Positions 11,679-22,869 are shown, numbered from the stretch's first letter. The stretch is 64,000 bases of DNA from Thinopyrum elongatum (GCA_011799875.1 CM022302.1:518377229-518441228), one strand, 5' to 3'. Notes: generated by a model from the sequence alone, not told the origin. Program-made: numbers and translations.

Positions 11679-11820
11679 CTCCCTCCATTTTCATGAATAA
11701 TATGCACACACATTTTAAGATTTTTCTTTGACCAATAAATAGTCAAAATATATGAGGTTTATTTGACAAAAATAATGAAATAATTATAAAGTATTTTTTA
11801 TGCCAAAAAAATGAGTTATT
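11679..11820. mobile_element. truncated Stowaway-like MITE
   Basis: It begins CTCCCTCCATTTTCATGAATAA and continues with ATTTGACAAAAATAATGA-type sequence. No right terminal repeat was found before the T-run at about 11830. Confidence 0.4.
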
Positions 11821-11827
11821 GTTGCGC

Positions 11828-12015
11828 AATCTTTTTTTTTTGCGGAAAAACTTCCGATCTATTCATTATCAATCATGGCAGTACAATGAACACCAGAAAT
11901 AATAAAAATTATATCCAGATCCGTCGACCACCTATCGACGAATACAAGCACTGAAGCGAGTCGAAGGCGCATCGCAGTCATCATCCCTCCCTCATCGGAG
12001 CCTTAACATACGACA
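11828..12015 (-). mobile_element. possible SINE/LINE 3' fragment, minus orientation
   Basis: A T run (an A tail on the minus strand) is followed by TGCGGAAAAACTTCCGATCTATTC and moderately GC-rich sequence. I recognise this from recurrent retroelement tails in Triticeae DNA, but only by memory. No internal promoter boxes or target duplication were established. Confidence 0.35.
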
Positions 12016-12259
12016 GACATGTAAGCCTTATTGTGTTCCAGATATATATATGGATGCGGAGTTTTTGTGGCGCCCCTTAACAACATCTTTTATTCAATAA
12101 TAAGTAAAGAGTAACACCATGTCCAGGATTGTGAACGAACATTGATCTCAAACAACAGTACACAACTGAATTTAAAAAGAAGAACTACAATGAGAAGATC
12201 GATGCACAACATCATGACTAACAGTACTTTCAAACACGTACTTCATCAGGGAACTGACT

Positions 12260-12499
12260 TCAGCGAATCATAAAGCACGAGTTAGAAATGCAGCGGCAGT
12301 TAGGGTTCGTGCATGGAGTCCACTGGCATGATTGCATACAGTAGTACCGCTGCTGTTGCACTCCCTCAGTCACCATGACGATGGTCTCGTTTGAAACCCG
12401 GGGCAAGCGAGCCATGGCCGTTGGAGCCACCGCGAGCTGCAAAAGCACCATTGCAGCCACCAGGGCCACCACGCCGACTGCCTTGTTGCCAATCTTCAT
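12260..12499 (-). CDS. cyclotide-like (linear) cysteine-knot peptide precursor
   Basis: This is a 79-residue single-exon ORF with ATG at 12499 and TGA at 12260. Residues 1-30 form a signal peptide (hydrophobic VGVVALVAAMVLLQLAV, then APTAMA). A short propeptide follows, and the last 26 residues hold six cysteines at 54, 58, 63, 68, 70 and 75. Their spacing, C-x3-C-x4-C-x4-C-x1-C-x4-C, is exactly that of cyclotides, including the NPNCRC segment. The Glu normally found in loop 1 is Gln here (MQS). The protein ends MIR with no C-terminal Asn/Asp for backbone cyclisation and no tail, as in the linear cyclotide-like precursors reported from grasses. Likely a secreted host-defence peptide. A TATA box is at 12598-12592, and AATAAA (12093-12088) lies downstream. 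Another six-cysteine knottin family remains possible. Confidence 0.7.
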   Translation of the reverse strand: MKIGNKAVGVVALVAAMVLLQLAVAPTAMARLPRVSNETIVMVTEGVQQQRYYCMQSCQWTPCTNPNCRCISNSCFMIR

Positions 12500-12591
12500 A
12501 CTGTATGTATGAACCGCGAGCTAGACTAGCGTATTGTGATTTGGTAGGTTTGTTCGTGTCTGATCTGCTCAGCTCCTATCGTTCTCAACCC

Positions 12592-12598
12592 TTTTATA
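12592..12598 (-). promoter_or_regulatory. TATA box of the cyclotide-like gene
   Basis: The minus strand reads CCTATAAAAGGG about 93 bp upstream of the ATG at 12499. It is nearly identical in sequence to the TATA element of the defensin-like gene. Confidence 0.65.
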
Positions 12599-12886
12599 GG
12601 CAGCAGCGGCGAGATAAGATCGGAGCCTGCTCTCAAACTAACATTATGTGAACCGGTTTTAAATACATCTCGGAGATTGATGGCAGTAACAACGGATACA
12701 AAACATGGGAGTATGGGATGATGGGTGTGATTGCCATGTGATTTTCTTTTGTCTTTTGCCTCTTGGTGTCATTGGGAAGGGTTGCAAGCACGTTGTGACC
12801 TGCGAGAGGTAACGCCACCAACGATGCGCCGCAAAACGCGGATCTTGTGGTCTAAACCTGGTAACAGTTTAACGAATCTCAGTGGG

Positions 12887-13590
12887 CACTAGTAAAAAAC
12901 TGACTCCACTTCACTCCAAATGAGCTAGACTAACAGATTAACTACTGACTCCACTTCACTTCACTGTCAGACAATTTGGCCTAAGCAGCTCATTTGGGGT
13001 AATGTCAACAGACAATTATATTGCAACAAAAATTCATCACACACCATCAGAGTCAGCAGTGTGACCCCCTAATACAGAAAAGCCTATTAATAGCGTGAGT
13101 GGCGAGGGGCATGCCCACTGGTATGGTGCCACTGATAATAGGTTACCACTGACGTGCCAGCCCCACGCCAATGGTAACAGCTACTAGTGTCGTGCCTAAA
13201 CCAACACACCACTAATATTCTAGATACTAGTTGTGTGCCCTCAAATTGGTACACCACTAGTATTTTGAGTACCAGTGGCGTTCCTCTGAAATTCAAAACG
13301 CCTGGAACTCTATATTCCTAGCCGAATTTGACAATTCTAAAAAAATTGACCAAAGGCCGTTGAAATTGGATGTCACATTTTGTGTAGATACTTTTTGATA
13401 TAGATCTCAGCCCAATCCAAGTTTCATATGCAAATGTTACGGCCATTAGACAACCCATTTTTGCAAATTACTCGATATCAGCCGTAGATCCAATTTATTA
13501 GTGGCGTGCCTATTAGTGGACCAATCCTAAAGTTGGACCTGTCGGTGATATAAAGTCACTACTGACAGAACCTTACTTGTGTGGGACACT
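12887..13590. mobile_element. CACTA-like element remnant
   Basis: It begins CACTAGTAAAAAACTGAC and contains repeated short motifs in both orientations (variants of ACCACTGGTGGCGTGCC and ACCACTAGTATT, about 13090-13290). This resembles the subterminal repeats of CACTA (En/Spm) transposons. There is no coding sequence and the opposite terminus was not confirmed, so this is a non-autonomous or truncated relic. Confidence 0.4.
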
Positions 13591-14430
13591 TAACTGGTCC
13601 TTATTATTTATAGATTATTTTTTCTGAAAAATAAAAGCAAAAATTCTTAAAAGGGACAAAAAAAATAACATGGCATGTCCTTTATATGGATATTTCCTTG
13701 TGACTTTTCAAGATTTTTTACGCATAGAAAATTAAATATATTTAACCTTAAAGTTAATTAAATGAAGCATATATTTAGATGTGGTAATATAATAGTGTAA
13801 AATTCATGAAGAAATAAAATTATTGTTTGAATAACATTTTAAAGTTATCAAAATCATCTTAGAACTATTGGATGAACAAAAGATATAGTTGGAGTCATGT
13901 ATTTAAATGAGCTATAAATTACATTTTATTAATATGAGATATTTAAAATTGTGTTAGAATATCATGAAACCCTTTATAGACTTCCAATAATATTAAAAAC
14001 TACCATAATTATATCATATTATTTGAATGAGTAAAATACCTACTCAAAGTTCAGACATTCATGTGTATATGCGAGGTGGTTAGCCTACTTATGTTCACAT
14101 ACGTGACACGACGAAAACTCTATAAACCTAAAAACATGTTCAAAACAAAGTGTAAACACATAAATCCTAAATTCTGAACTGTAAACTAAATCCAAATGAA
14201 TTCGAGGGTATAGATGAATTACGAGTAAACTTAGTACTGACAGATGCTAAACAAGTATTAGTCACCGACCGATGCCAAACAAGCGACAACCAGTAGTTTG
14301 TGTTGAAATATATTGCCTGCCTCTCTGGGTGGAGCATGAATTCAATGTTTTGGCCGGTTAGTGATGTTCATCTTATTACAAACAAGCCAAAATAACAGTG
14401 TGGTTACTATATTGTGTAGGCCCAATCTAC
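13591..14430. other. AT-rich intergenic stretch, nothing recognised
   Basis: Very AT-rich, with no gene-like frame and no clear terminal repeats. Confidence 0.5.
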
Positions 14431-14609
14431 CAAGAACTCAACATGAATCGAGCTGGAATCCATAGCAACACGGAAATTTAAAGAAACAAACAGAATTAGG
14501 AGTGCAACACAATACGGATGCATCCTGCAGGCGGTAGCTAGCTTCCTCCCCGGCTAGCTTGCACATCATCCATCCATAGGGCCGGCTGACCTTGCATGGC
14601 TGCATCGAT

Positions 14610-14918
14610 CTACTTGCTCCCACTACAAGTAGACGGCGAATCCGGCGTGGTGTTGCACATGCTGACGCACTCGGTCTTGCACGACTTCTTGGTCGCCTCC
14701 TTGCAGGACTGGCATGTCGGTTTCTCGGAGGAGACGGCGGCGGCCGGGACGCCGCAGAGACCGTTGCACGCCGCTGACTCGAGGTAGGAGCACGCGGTCT
14801 CGCAGAGCGAGACACAGTCCCGGGGCGCCGTTCGCCGCATGGACGACGCGGCGAGCACCACGCAGAGGACGACGGCGCCCAGCTTAAGCACGGATGAAGC
14901 CGTCACAGAAGAAGCCAT
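14610..14918 (-). CDS. small secreted cysteine-rich protein (102 residues)
   Basis: A single-exon ORF with ATG at 14918. Residues 1-26 form a signal peptide (LKLGAVVLCVVLAASS). The mature part carries eleven cysteines at 35, 39, 43, 51, 55, 69, 72, 80, 84, 88 and 98. Two C-x3-C-x3-C blocks (35-43 and 80-88) bracket the middle cysteines, suggesting a two-helix disulphide-linked hairpin. The sequence is GC-rich at third positions, like expressed grass genes. I do not recognise the family; the C-x3-C blocks recall several plant pollen or seed secreted peptide families. A TATA-like ATTTAAATA lies at 14978-14970, about 50-60 bp upstream. Confidence 0.7.
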   Translation of the reverse strand: MASSVTASSVLKLGAVVLCVVLAASSMRRTAPRDCVSLCETACSYLESAACNGLCGVPAAAVSSEKPTCQSCKEATKKSCKTECVSMCNTTPDSPSTCSGSK

Positions 14919-15110
14919 GGGTGGAGCTAAGTTGAAGAAGGACGAACAGTATACTTACCAGAGTAGTTGTATTTAAATGTAGAGGGGTATTGACGACTAG
15001 CTACGCACTTCAGGAAGCATCTCAGCTCTGATATATCCACTCTGGTGGAAGGTCCGATATCACACTTTGTCCATCCCTGACCGTTCTATGCAACACATAC
15101 TTGTTGATTA

Positions 15111-15186
15111 CTCCCTTTGTAAAGAAATATAAGAACGTTTAGATCACTAGTGATCTAAACGCTCTTATATTTCTTTACGGAGGAAG
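15111..15186. mobile_element. Stowaway MITE, near-perfect palindrome (76 bp)
   Basis: It runs from CTCCCTTTGTAAAGAAATA to TATTTCTTTACGGAGGAAG, with the centre GATCACTAGTGATC and a TA duplication at 15109-15110 and 15187-15188. Confidence 0.9.
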
Positions 15187-15389
15187 TACTAGTTGTTTTT
15201 TTTCCGCCAGACATGTTAGATTGACATGTGAGGGTTTTTCCATCTTTTCCCTTGGTTTAGGGTGTCCGCATGAACATCGAGACTAGCGTTATGCCATTTT
15301 TTTCAGGGTTACAAGCTGTCATCTCGACACGGGAGCGTCATGGACGCCTTCACCATAAAGAACCGACAAGATGCTCATGCGTGGTGATA

Positions 15390-15646
15390 CTCCCTCCGTT
15401 CCATAATGTAGTGCCTATATATTTTTTCAAAAATCAAACATTACAAAGTTTGACCATATTTATAGAGAAAAATAGGTACATCTAGAATACCAAATGCACA
15501 TCATTGGATACATCATGAGTTATATTTTCAGAATATACATGTTTGGTATTGTAGATATAAACAGTTTTCTCTATAAACTTGGTCAAAATTGGCAAAGTTT
15601 GACTTTAAAAAAAATCTATAGGTACTACATTGTGGAATGGAGGGAG
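15390..15646. mobile_element. Stowaway MITE (257 bp)
   Basis: The ends CTCCCTCCGTTCCATAATGTAG / CTACATTGTGGAATGGAGGGAG are inverted repeats, with TA on both sides (15388-15389 and 15647-15648). Internal AAAGTTTGACCA-type inverted blocks are also present. Confidence 0.9.
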
Positions 15647-15649
15647 TAT

Positions 15650-16397
15650 ATCTTTGTGCCGGTGTCAAGATAGCCTATAGTGTGGATTCTGTTGCCTCTT
15701 GTCAATGTACTCATGCAACGAGATGTCGTATATATAGACTCTTTTCAGAGTAGCCAATGCCGAGGTTGTCGAGGTAGTCGACTAGTCGACTAGTCGTACG
15801 TGAAGCCGGGGCGTTTGGAAATGCCTTATACTAGAAGCTGTCGCACGCTTTGCCGCGCCGTTCCTCTCTTGTTGGGTCTATTTTTTCGTGGATGTAAATT
15901 AGTCACTGGGTTGCGGGCATTAGTTATGCTGGACTTGGTGTTTCTTGTTGCAATGGTTTTCGTTGGAGGCACAGTTTAGACGCGAGAGGAAAGACAATGT
16001 TAGTTACATATGACACGTAATTTCAATGAAATTCACACAAGCGTCGACCATAAAGACAATTGACCATGCCATCCCATCCACCCCCTCCCTTCCCCACCCT
16101 CGCGGTGCAAAGCATACCAACACCGAGTTGCTTTTGGATTCTTATAGAGTCCAATAGCACTGCCCCGTCTGCTAATTTATATATTGGGCCGATCCATTAA
16201 TATAGGTTGGTCAGCTTTAGTTTCTTTTATTTCTTACCCCTGTCTTGAATTGTTTGTCGCGGAAATGAATAGTCTATGACAAGTAATTTGGGAAGGAGTG
16301 AGTATTTATGTTGCTTTTTTTCCTTAATTTCTAATAAACAACTAAATATGTAAGTAATTTCAGAAGGTATTTTAGAAAATGTTCATATTTTTAAAAG
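15650..16397. other. intergenic stretch, nothing recognised
   Basis: No coding region or terminal repeats identified. It contains a short palindrome GTCGACTAGTCGAC near 15777. Confidence 0.45.
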
Positions 16398-17316
16398 AGA
16401 AAAGTATACTTTTCGTCCCTCAACTCTTCGCTGAGTTTAGTTTTCGTCCCTCGACTCTAAAACCGGACAGAGTGCACCCCGAACTCTCAAAACCGGTCAC
16501 TTTTCGTCCCTGCTGCTGAGTTAACCCGGTTTTGACCACGCATAAACAGTACATCCGATGAACAGTAAATTCGAAAAAAAATAGCAAAAAAATCTGAAAT
16601 TTTATGGCAACAAAGATACTCAGGTGCGCCACGTGCGTGCAAATTTTTGTCATGTTTGGAAGTTCGAGGAGCATGCAGCAAAAAAAACAAAAGTAAATGT
16701 ACTCTGAAGTGAACAGTAAAATAAAAAAAATAGCAAAAAATATCAAAAATTTCTGAAAAATTTTGGCATCGAGGATGCTCAGGTGGGCAAGGTGCGTGCA
16801 AATTTTTGTGGTAAAATAAGATCCGAGGGTTTGGAAACCACCCAAAGCGGCACGCACACGTACGCTATTTTGTTTTTTTTGCACGACCTTCTCAGATGTC
16901 ATTTTATCACGAAAATATGTACGCACCTTGCACACCCGAGCATCTTCGATACCAAAAAATTTCAGAATTTTTGATTTTTTTTGCTATTTTTTTTATTTTA
17001 CTGTTCACTTCAGAGTAGATTTACTTTTGTTTTTTTGCTGCGAGCTCCTCAAACTTCCAAACATGACGAAAATTTACACGTATGTGGCGCACCTGAGTAT
17101 TTTCGATGCCATAAAAATTCAGTTTTTTTTGAAATTTTTTCGAATTTACTGTTCATCGGATGTACTGTTCACGCATGGTCAAAACCTGGTTGACTCAGCA
17201 GCAGGGACGAAAAATGACCGGTTTCGAGAGTTCGGGGTGCACTCTGTCCGGTTTTAGAGTTGAGGGACGAAAACTAAACTCAGCGAAGAGTTGAGGGACG
17301 AAAAGTATACTTTTCT
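16398..17316. mobile_element. long-hairpin element, copy 2 (~0.92 kb)
   Basis: Same structure and largely the same sequence as 8739-9651. Here both ends are intact, GAGAAAAGTATACTTTTCG on the left and its inverted copy CGAAAAGTATACTTTTCTC on the right. The mirror symmetry runs slightly into the flanks, with AAAAAT-type sequence on both sides. Non-coding. Confidence 0.8.
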
Positions 17317-17600
17317 CTTTTTAAAAATATGTTCGTACATTTTAAAATATGTTCATGTTTCATAAAGTGTTCACATAATATGTTCACACTTTTTAAAAAA
17401 TGATCATAAATTTAAAAAGGTCTCCATGCTTTAAAAATGTCTGCACATTTGAAAAATGTTCATATAGTTACAAACCGTGTTTGTGTATTGCTTCAAACGT
17501 GTTCACACATTTAGCAAATGCATAAAGTTTTAAAAGTATTCATGTATCTACTAAAAAATGTTCACATTTTAGAAAAACGATTCATGCAATTTTAGAATGG
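17317..17600 (+). repeat. degenerate TGTTCA/TTTAAAAATG-type low-complexity repeat
   Basis: Short AT-rich units such as ATGTTCACA and TTTAAAAATG recur irregularly about every 20-30 bp. A similar block lies at 35870-36530. Confidence 0.5.
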
Positions 17601-17603
17601 TTA

Positions 17604-19258
17604 GGGCATCTCCAACGGCGACCCACAAATTTCCTCCCGCATCGTCTGCGGACCGGGAGGTGGAAGAGGAGGGGGGCAGTCCGCGGACATTTTCACAACA
17701 ACTCGACCAACCGGACGAAATTCATTCAAACAAGTCCGGATTTCATATAAACACGGCCGGATTTCATATAAACATGACGGATTTCATTACAATCACATCA
17801 AAGCATTGCTAGTCGGGCTCTAATCTAGATGATCGCCGGTGTCCGGTCCCCATGCATGTCCAGCCATCAGCCCCGAGAACTGAAGCTTCATCGTCTCCAG
17901 ATCAGTCTCGGCGCTCCCCGGCTCTGCCTCCGTAACCTCCGCCTCCACGTCGCCGCCAAGCGACTAATCGGTCGCCGATGTTGAGCCCACAAGGCTTGGC
18001 GTCAACGGGAAGGGAGGAGAGGTGGCCTTCCTGGGACCAGAGCAGCGCCGACCTACCGTGCACTACTCTTCCGCGCTGCCAGTGGCACCCGCGGACGTGT
18101 CGGCTTCTTCGTGGTCGTGGCGGTGGGGTGCGGCCTCGGCATTGTCCTCCTCCTCCTCCTCATCGGTCTCGCCGAACACACCCGCCTCGTCGTGGCACTC
18201 CTTGCAGGCGGCCGCCACCTCCGCCACCCGCTGGCGGTACCGCCAGCGGGCAAGGCTGATCTCACGGGCGGAGCTGTAGGACTCGAGCCAGCGCCTCAAG
18301 CCTCGCTATGTCCGCGTCCGGCGCGACCGCCCTGCCTAGGGCGAGTTGCTCCTCCGCCTGCAGATGCTCCTGGAGGAGGTGGTGGTTGTAGGCGGCGTCG
18401 GCCTGCGCCTCCCGGAACTGCTCATCCCACAGCATGTCCATGTAATGGGCACATGCCTCGCAGATGCTCATGGTGCAATGCACCGTCGAGGGTGGCGCGG
18501 AGGAGGAGGAGGGTAGCACGGAGGAGGAGGTTGTCGCCGGCTCGTCGTTGACAGCGTCCTCCATTCGGACTTCGACGTCCTCCGGCTGCCCGCCGGCCAG
18601 CCAGCCGGCAGCAATGGCGGCCATTTCCTTCTTCTGGTCCGGCGTCAGCCCATCCCAGAGAGCTTTAGTCTGGGAGGAATCCATGGTGGGAGTGATGCAG
18701 AGAGGGATCGGAGGCGGGAAGACTGCGGCTATGGCCGGGGCAGCAGTTTATATAGCAATGACGGGCGGCAGAGGAACAGACGGATGGCGTCGGAGGAGAC
18801 GCCTCGGCAACCGCGTGCCATCAATATGTGCGGCAGACGGACGGGCGGGCGGCAGTCGTGTCACTTGAACGCGTCGCAGTCGTCTGCACCGGGAAGCGGC
18901 GCATGCGGCGTTCTCTTGGCCGGTGCGCTGCTTCAATGCCGAAGCTAGTGAGCGGTCGCATCCGCTCTTGCCGGGCATGAATGCGGCCACTGATGCTCAG
19001 GAGCGGCGCTAACCGTTTCGGGCGGAAAGCCCGCGCGGGAGGGAGGAGGGATTTTTGGTGGGCCAGGGCGGTCAGAAGCGGGCTTGGGAGCGGTCCGGAC
19101 TCCCGCAAAGCCCCCCACGTTTGTCTCCGGTTTGCGGGAGAAATCGCGTCCAGACCATCCTGCGGGCCGATACATGACCGCGTTGAAAGGCTTCAGCGGT
19201 CTGGACAGCGCAGTCCGGACACATGTAAAAGGTTTGCGGATCGGCGTTGGAGATGCCC
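17604..19258. mobile_element. PIF/Harbinger-type element (1.65 kb)
   Basis: The left end GGGCATCTCCAACGGCGA and the right end TCGGCGTTGGAGATGCCC are inverted repeats. TTA lies at 17601-17603 on the left and at 19261-19263 on the right, after two extra T residues. The interior is GC-rich and carries one long minus-strand frame (18063-18684) but no transposase, so it is non-autonomous. Confidence 0.8.
18063..18684 (-). pseudogene. frameshifted ORF carried by the Harbinger-type element
   Basis: From ATG 18684 the frame reads MDSSQTKALWDGLTPDQKK and runs 140 residues to 18262. A second frame overlapping near 18290-18299 continues with RRWLESYSSAREISLARWRY and an acidic run ETDEEEEEDN to 18063. 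The two halves look like one protein of about 215 residues broken by a single-base shift, because both have protein-like composition. I do not recognise a domain; it is not a DDE transposase. It could be the element's second ORF or captured sequence. Confidence 0.4.
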
Positions 19259-19263
19259 TTTTA

Positions 19264-20965
19264 GTGAGTCTTTAATTGGTTAGATGTGGTAATATACTTT
19301 TTTTTAGCAAACAAACAAAGGAGTATGAAAAAATAGGCATGCATAGAATTAAGCTGCCAACACAACACGTCCAGCCCACCATCTTGGGCCCATGCACTGT
19401 TCACACACCTCGATTCACCACAGGAGATTATTTCAAGGGAGCTTAGTAACTCTACTAGAAGCAGATGGCGCGCTTTGCTGCGCCGTCAATATATAAAACG
19501 TAATGGTGAGCCAATTAAAACTACTGCTTGCAAAAATCTTCACCACACACTAAAAACAATACATTATACTCCAAGCAGATATTTCAATTTGGATTGTGTG
19601 TTCCTTTCATGGACCATGCAAGCGATAGAAACATGTCCAATTTTGGTGGGAGTAACATAGCCTAAATATTGATATAAAAGCCTTCTTGTCTTCATCTAAC
19701 TCGTATTCATCCAAATCAAAACCAAAGTTTCTACTCCACGTCTACCAGTTGGCCATTCCCTGGCTAACAACATGTCTAGAGCCCAACATTCAGCATTTCA
19801 TGCTATTTCGGTGTAGTTTGCAGCACCTCCGTATTTAGCATTTCTGTGTTGTCCCAGTGTGCAAGCTTGCACTGATATTCCACCGCTAGTTGCCTGGCTT
19901 CTATGTCCATTGTCGAGAAAGAGTCCGCACTTAACTCTGGGCAAGATAACATTGTTCATCAATCGCAGACATTTCCCCTATGAAAAACATTTCCTGTAAA
20001 TTACCACATGACAACCATGGCCAGCACAGTATACTACATTGATATATGATATCTTTAGTATTCCCTATTAATTTTGTCCCCTATGCTCAATTTTGGGATC
20101 TGTAATTTACCAGTTTACATGGTTTATATTTTTCTAAGCAGACAAATATATTGCCTTTTCCTTACTTCCCTTTTGTTTCAACTCTTAGCAATGCAGTTTA
20201 GAGTAGTGTCTCTATTTTCTAGATCATTGAACTTTTTCTTCAAAAAAGAGAGTTAAACGTCCGACCTCTGCATTGACAGGTGCAACCAACCCTCAGTTAA
20301 TCATTGCGAAGTTTACAACCATCCAACAAGTCTAAATGGTAAAAAAACCAAAGGAATTGACTAAAAAAATAAGCAACAACACAATTCGTGTGGATTGAGA
20401 ATAGAAACAAAACTCGCATCCATCCCACAAACCGGAAGAAAAAACGTTGCATGCTATGCATCAGCCTGGCATTTATGATAAGCTTGTACAACATATTTTA
20501 GCAGCTACTTCTTTACTGATGGGCACAACTATGGTATATACAGAGGAGTATAAATAGAGACCGGCCTTTTGGCTCCCGGGGGTAGGGGCACCCTCTTATC
20601 TTCACCGTTCTCACCTGATTCCTTTTCCTCGAGATGTGAACCATGCCTCCTACCCCATTGCAATTTGCAGAACACATGAATAGTAATCCTAGCTGGAACA
20701 GTGGCTTGTCCTATCACACATCACGTGCGAACAGTGCGGCCCGGGAGCTGCTGCAGACTCCCATCGGTCAAAGAGCCAAAAGTTTCTGCTGCTATTTGTG
20801 ACGCTTTCAATATTTTTAAATCCTAATCATCCCTTCCATCCTGCTGCCAACAATACTAAAGCAAATGAATGTCACAAATTAGTGGGCTATGTTTATCGAA
20901 TATACATGGAGAAAAAGCAAGGTTTGGTCGCAAATGGAGAACCCATCTGAGCTGCTACCCCGATC
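19264..20965. other. intergenic stretch, nothing recognised
   Basis: No coding motif, MITE ends or LTR ends could be supported. An AGTATAAATAGAG TATA-like string at about 20547 on the plus strand has no gene behind it. Confidence 0.45.
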
Positions 20966-21001
20966 ACAATCTGAGCTGTACTCAGCTTCCAGGAGGGTAC
21001 C

Positions 21002-22869
21002 TTGTTGCATCCCCTTGGTTCCGACAGTTTCTTTCCTGTGCTGCAGTACGCGGACGACACCTTGATACTCTTTCGAGGTGACATCCAGCAGGCCTCTGTT
21101 ATCAAGAGCATCCTTAATTCTTTTTCAGAATTCTCTGGGCTGACGATCAATTTTCACAAAAGCACACTCGTGCCTGTTTCCATGAATGCGTCTGTGGCAT
21201 CTGAGATTGCCCAACTACTCGGCTGCCCTGTCTCTTCTTTTCCATGCACTTACCTTGGGCTACAGCTCTCTCTGCACAAGCTTACACATGGCATGTTACT
21301 CCCTGTCATCCACAAGGTAGATCGGAGACTCCGGCTGGCTGGCCACCTTTCTGTCCATGGGAGGGAGGCTTACTCTCATCAACTCTGTCCTTGCTGGCAT
21401 CCCTAGCTACTTCATGTCCTGTTTTTCTTGGCCCAAGGAATCCATTGACGCCTTGGACAGTCTTCTACGAGCTTTTTTCTGGCAGGGCAAGAATAAGGTT
21501 AAAGGGGGGCAGTGCCTTGTGGCTTGGGACAAAGTTACGCTACCCCGTGCTAATGGTGGTTTGGGTGTCCGAAACTTACATGCTCACAACCAGGCTATGT
21601 TATGCAAGTTTGTCACCAAAGTCCTACAGTTCTCTGAGGTCCCCTGCTACCAATGGTTTGCTTCACAATACTGCAAAAACGCTATACCTCGCAGCGCTAG
21701 CAGCAGGGACACAGCTATGTGGAAGGGATTCAAGGAGCACATTCCTATGGTGATCAACTCGTCGCGCTGTGTTTTGGGTTCTGGTGACCTGGTATCCTTT
21801 TGGCATGACCAGTGGCTTCATGCCAGCAGGCTGCGTCAGATGTTCCCGGTGTTATATTCCTTCGCCAGAAGTTCGTCTTGCTCTGTTCAGTCCCAGTTCT
21901 GCCAAGGGTCTTGGGTGGTGCAGCTTCACCCAAACTTAACTCAAACTGCCGCAGCAGAGTTAACGGTTATTAATCAGCTCCTTGAGGGGGTGGTTCCCAA
22001 CAGCGCAAATAAGGATGCTCGCACACCGTTAGTGGCCTGTAATCAGATAAGCACCCGTTATTTTTATCAGCTGCTCACGTTTCGTGGGGTCAAGTGCTCA
22101 TCAGAACAATGGATTTGGGATCCGCTGATCCCTCTCAAACACAGAACTTTTCTTTGGTTAGCCTTCTAGGGCCGGCTCAACACACGAGATAACATGGCCA
22201 AAAAGTTTTGGTCTGTTGTTGCCCGTTTGCCGACTGTGATATTTGTCCTGCTGTGGAAAGCATTGGTCACCTGGTGCTACGCTGCCGAGCAGCTTCTGCT
22301 CTATGGAACAAGTTGCTGTTGGGCTCTCTGGCGTGTGTCTCCCCCGATATCCTATCCTTTGCCGAGCAAGCAGGTCGACAACTGCCTTTCAGACGCAAAT
22401 GGAATGTTGCTTTTGCTGCCTGCGCCATCACCTTAGGGCATGTACAATGGTTGATAAGATAGTCTTATCTTAAATCTTGCATGTAATTTAGAGATGACAG
22501 AAAAAATGTCTACAATGGGTCATCTCTTAGCCTTATCTTCAATAACTAGCTATTCCTAAAAACGTGGTGAGACATATTGTGCTAAGAGATCAATTCTTGT
22601 CTTCTCTTAAATAAGAGAAGACACGTCTTTTCTTATGAGTTCTCTCTTCTCCACCTCATCATTTATCCTACGTGGCACTCTTAAGATAGCACCATTGTAC
22701 ATGCCCTTATGGCATGCACGGAATGATAGAGTTTTTTAATTCAAAACTATGGTCTGAAGCCTACATCAGATATTATGCAGCTGATTTGATCCGTCTTTGG
22801 AGCAATAGGGCAAAAAAGCAGCAAGACAAGAGTGATCTTCATGTTTGGAGTAGCCTAATTGACGGCTAA
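21002..22869 (+). pseudogene. LINE ORF2 fragment: reverse transcriptase C-half and zinc-binding tail
   Basis: The frame opens with the reverse transcriptase catalytic motif QYADDTLIL (about 21048-21074) and LTINFHKS. It shifts frame near 21350 and continues as GGRLTLINSVLAGIPSYFMS and WDKVTLPRANGGLGVRN, then WIWDPLIPLKHRTFLWLAF, where a stop occurs at about 22167. A further shift near 22240 gives the zinc-binding segment CDICPAVESIGHLVLRC. The reading frame is split by the MITE at ITL and resumes as WHARNDRVFNSKL (22710 on), ending TAA at 22867-22869. Shifts and stops make it inactive. Confidence 0.85.
22436..22706. mobile_element. Tourist/Harbinger-like MITE (271 bp) nested in the LINE
   Basis: The ends GGGCATGTACAATGGT / ACCATTGTACATGCCC are inverted repeats flanked by TTA at 22433-22435 and 22707-22709. 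The LINE protein frame is continuous across the site if the MITE and one TTA are ignored, which fixes the boundaries. Confidence 0.92.

Noticed and set aside
15835..15865. GCACGCTTTGCCGCGCCG string, also near 19470 (GCGCGCTTTGCTGCGCCG)
   Set aside because: A recurrent motif in grass intergenic DNA. I could not attach it to an element or function.
20536..20600. Promoter with AGTATAAATAGAG
   Set aside because: No coding exon or transcript-like structure follows on the plus strand.
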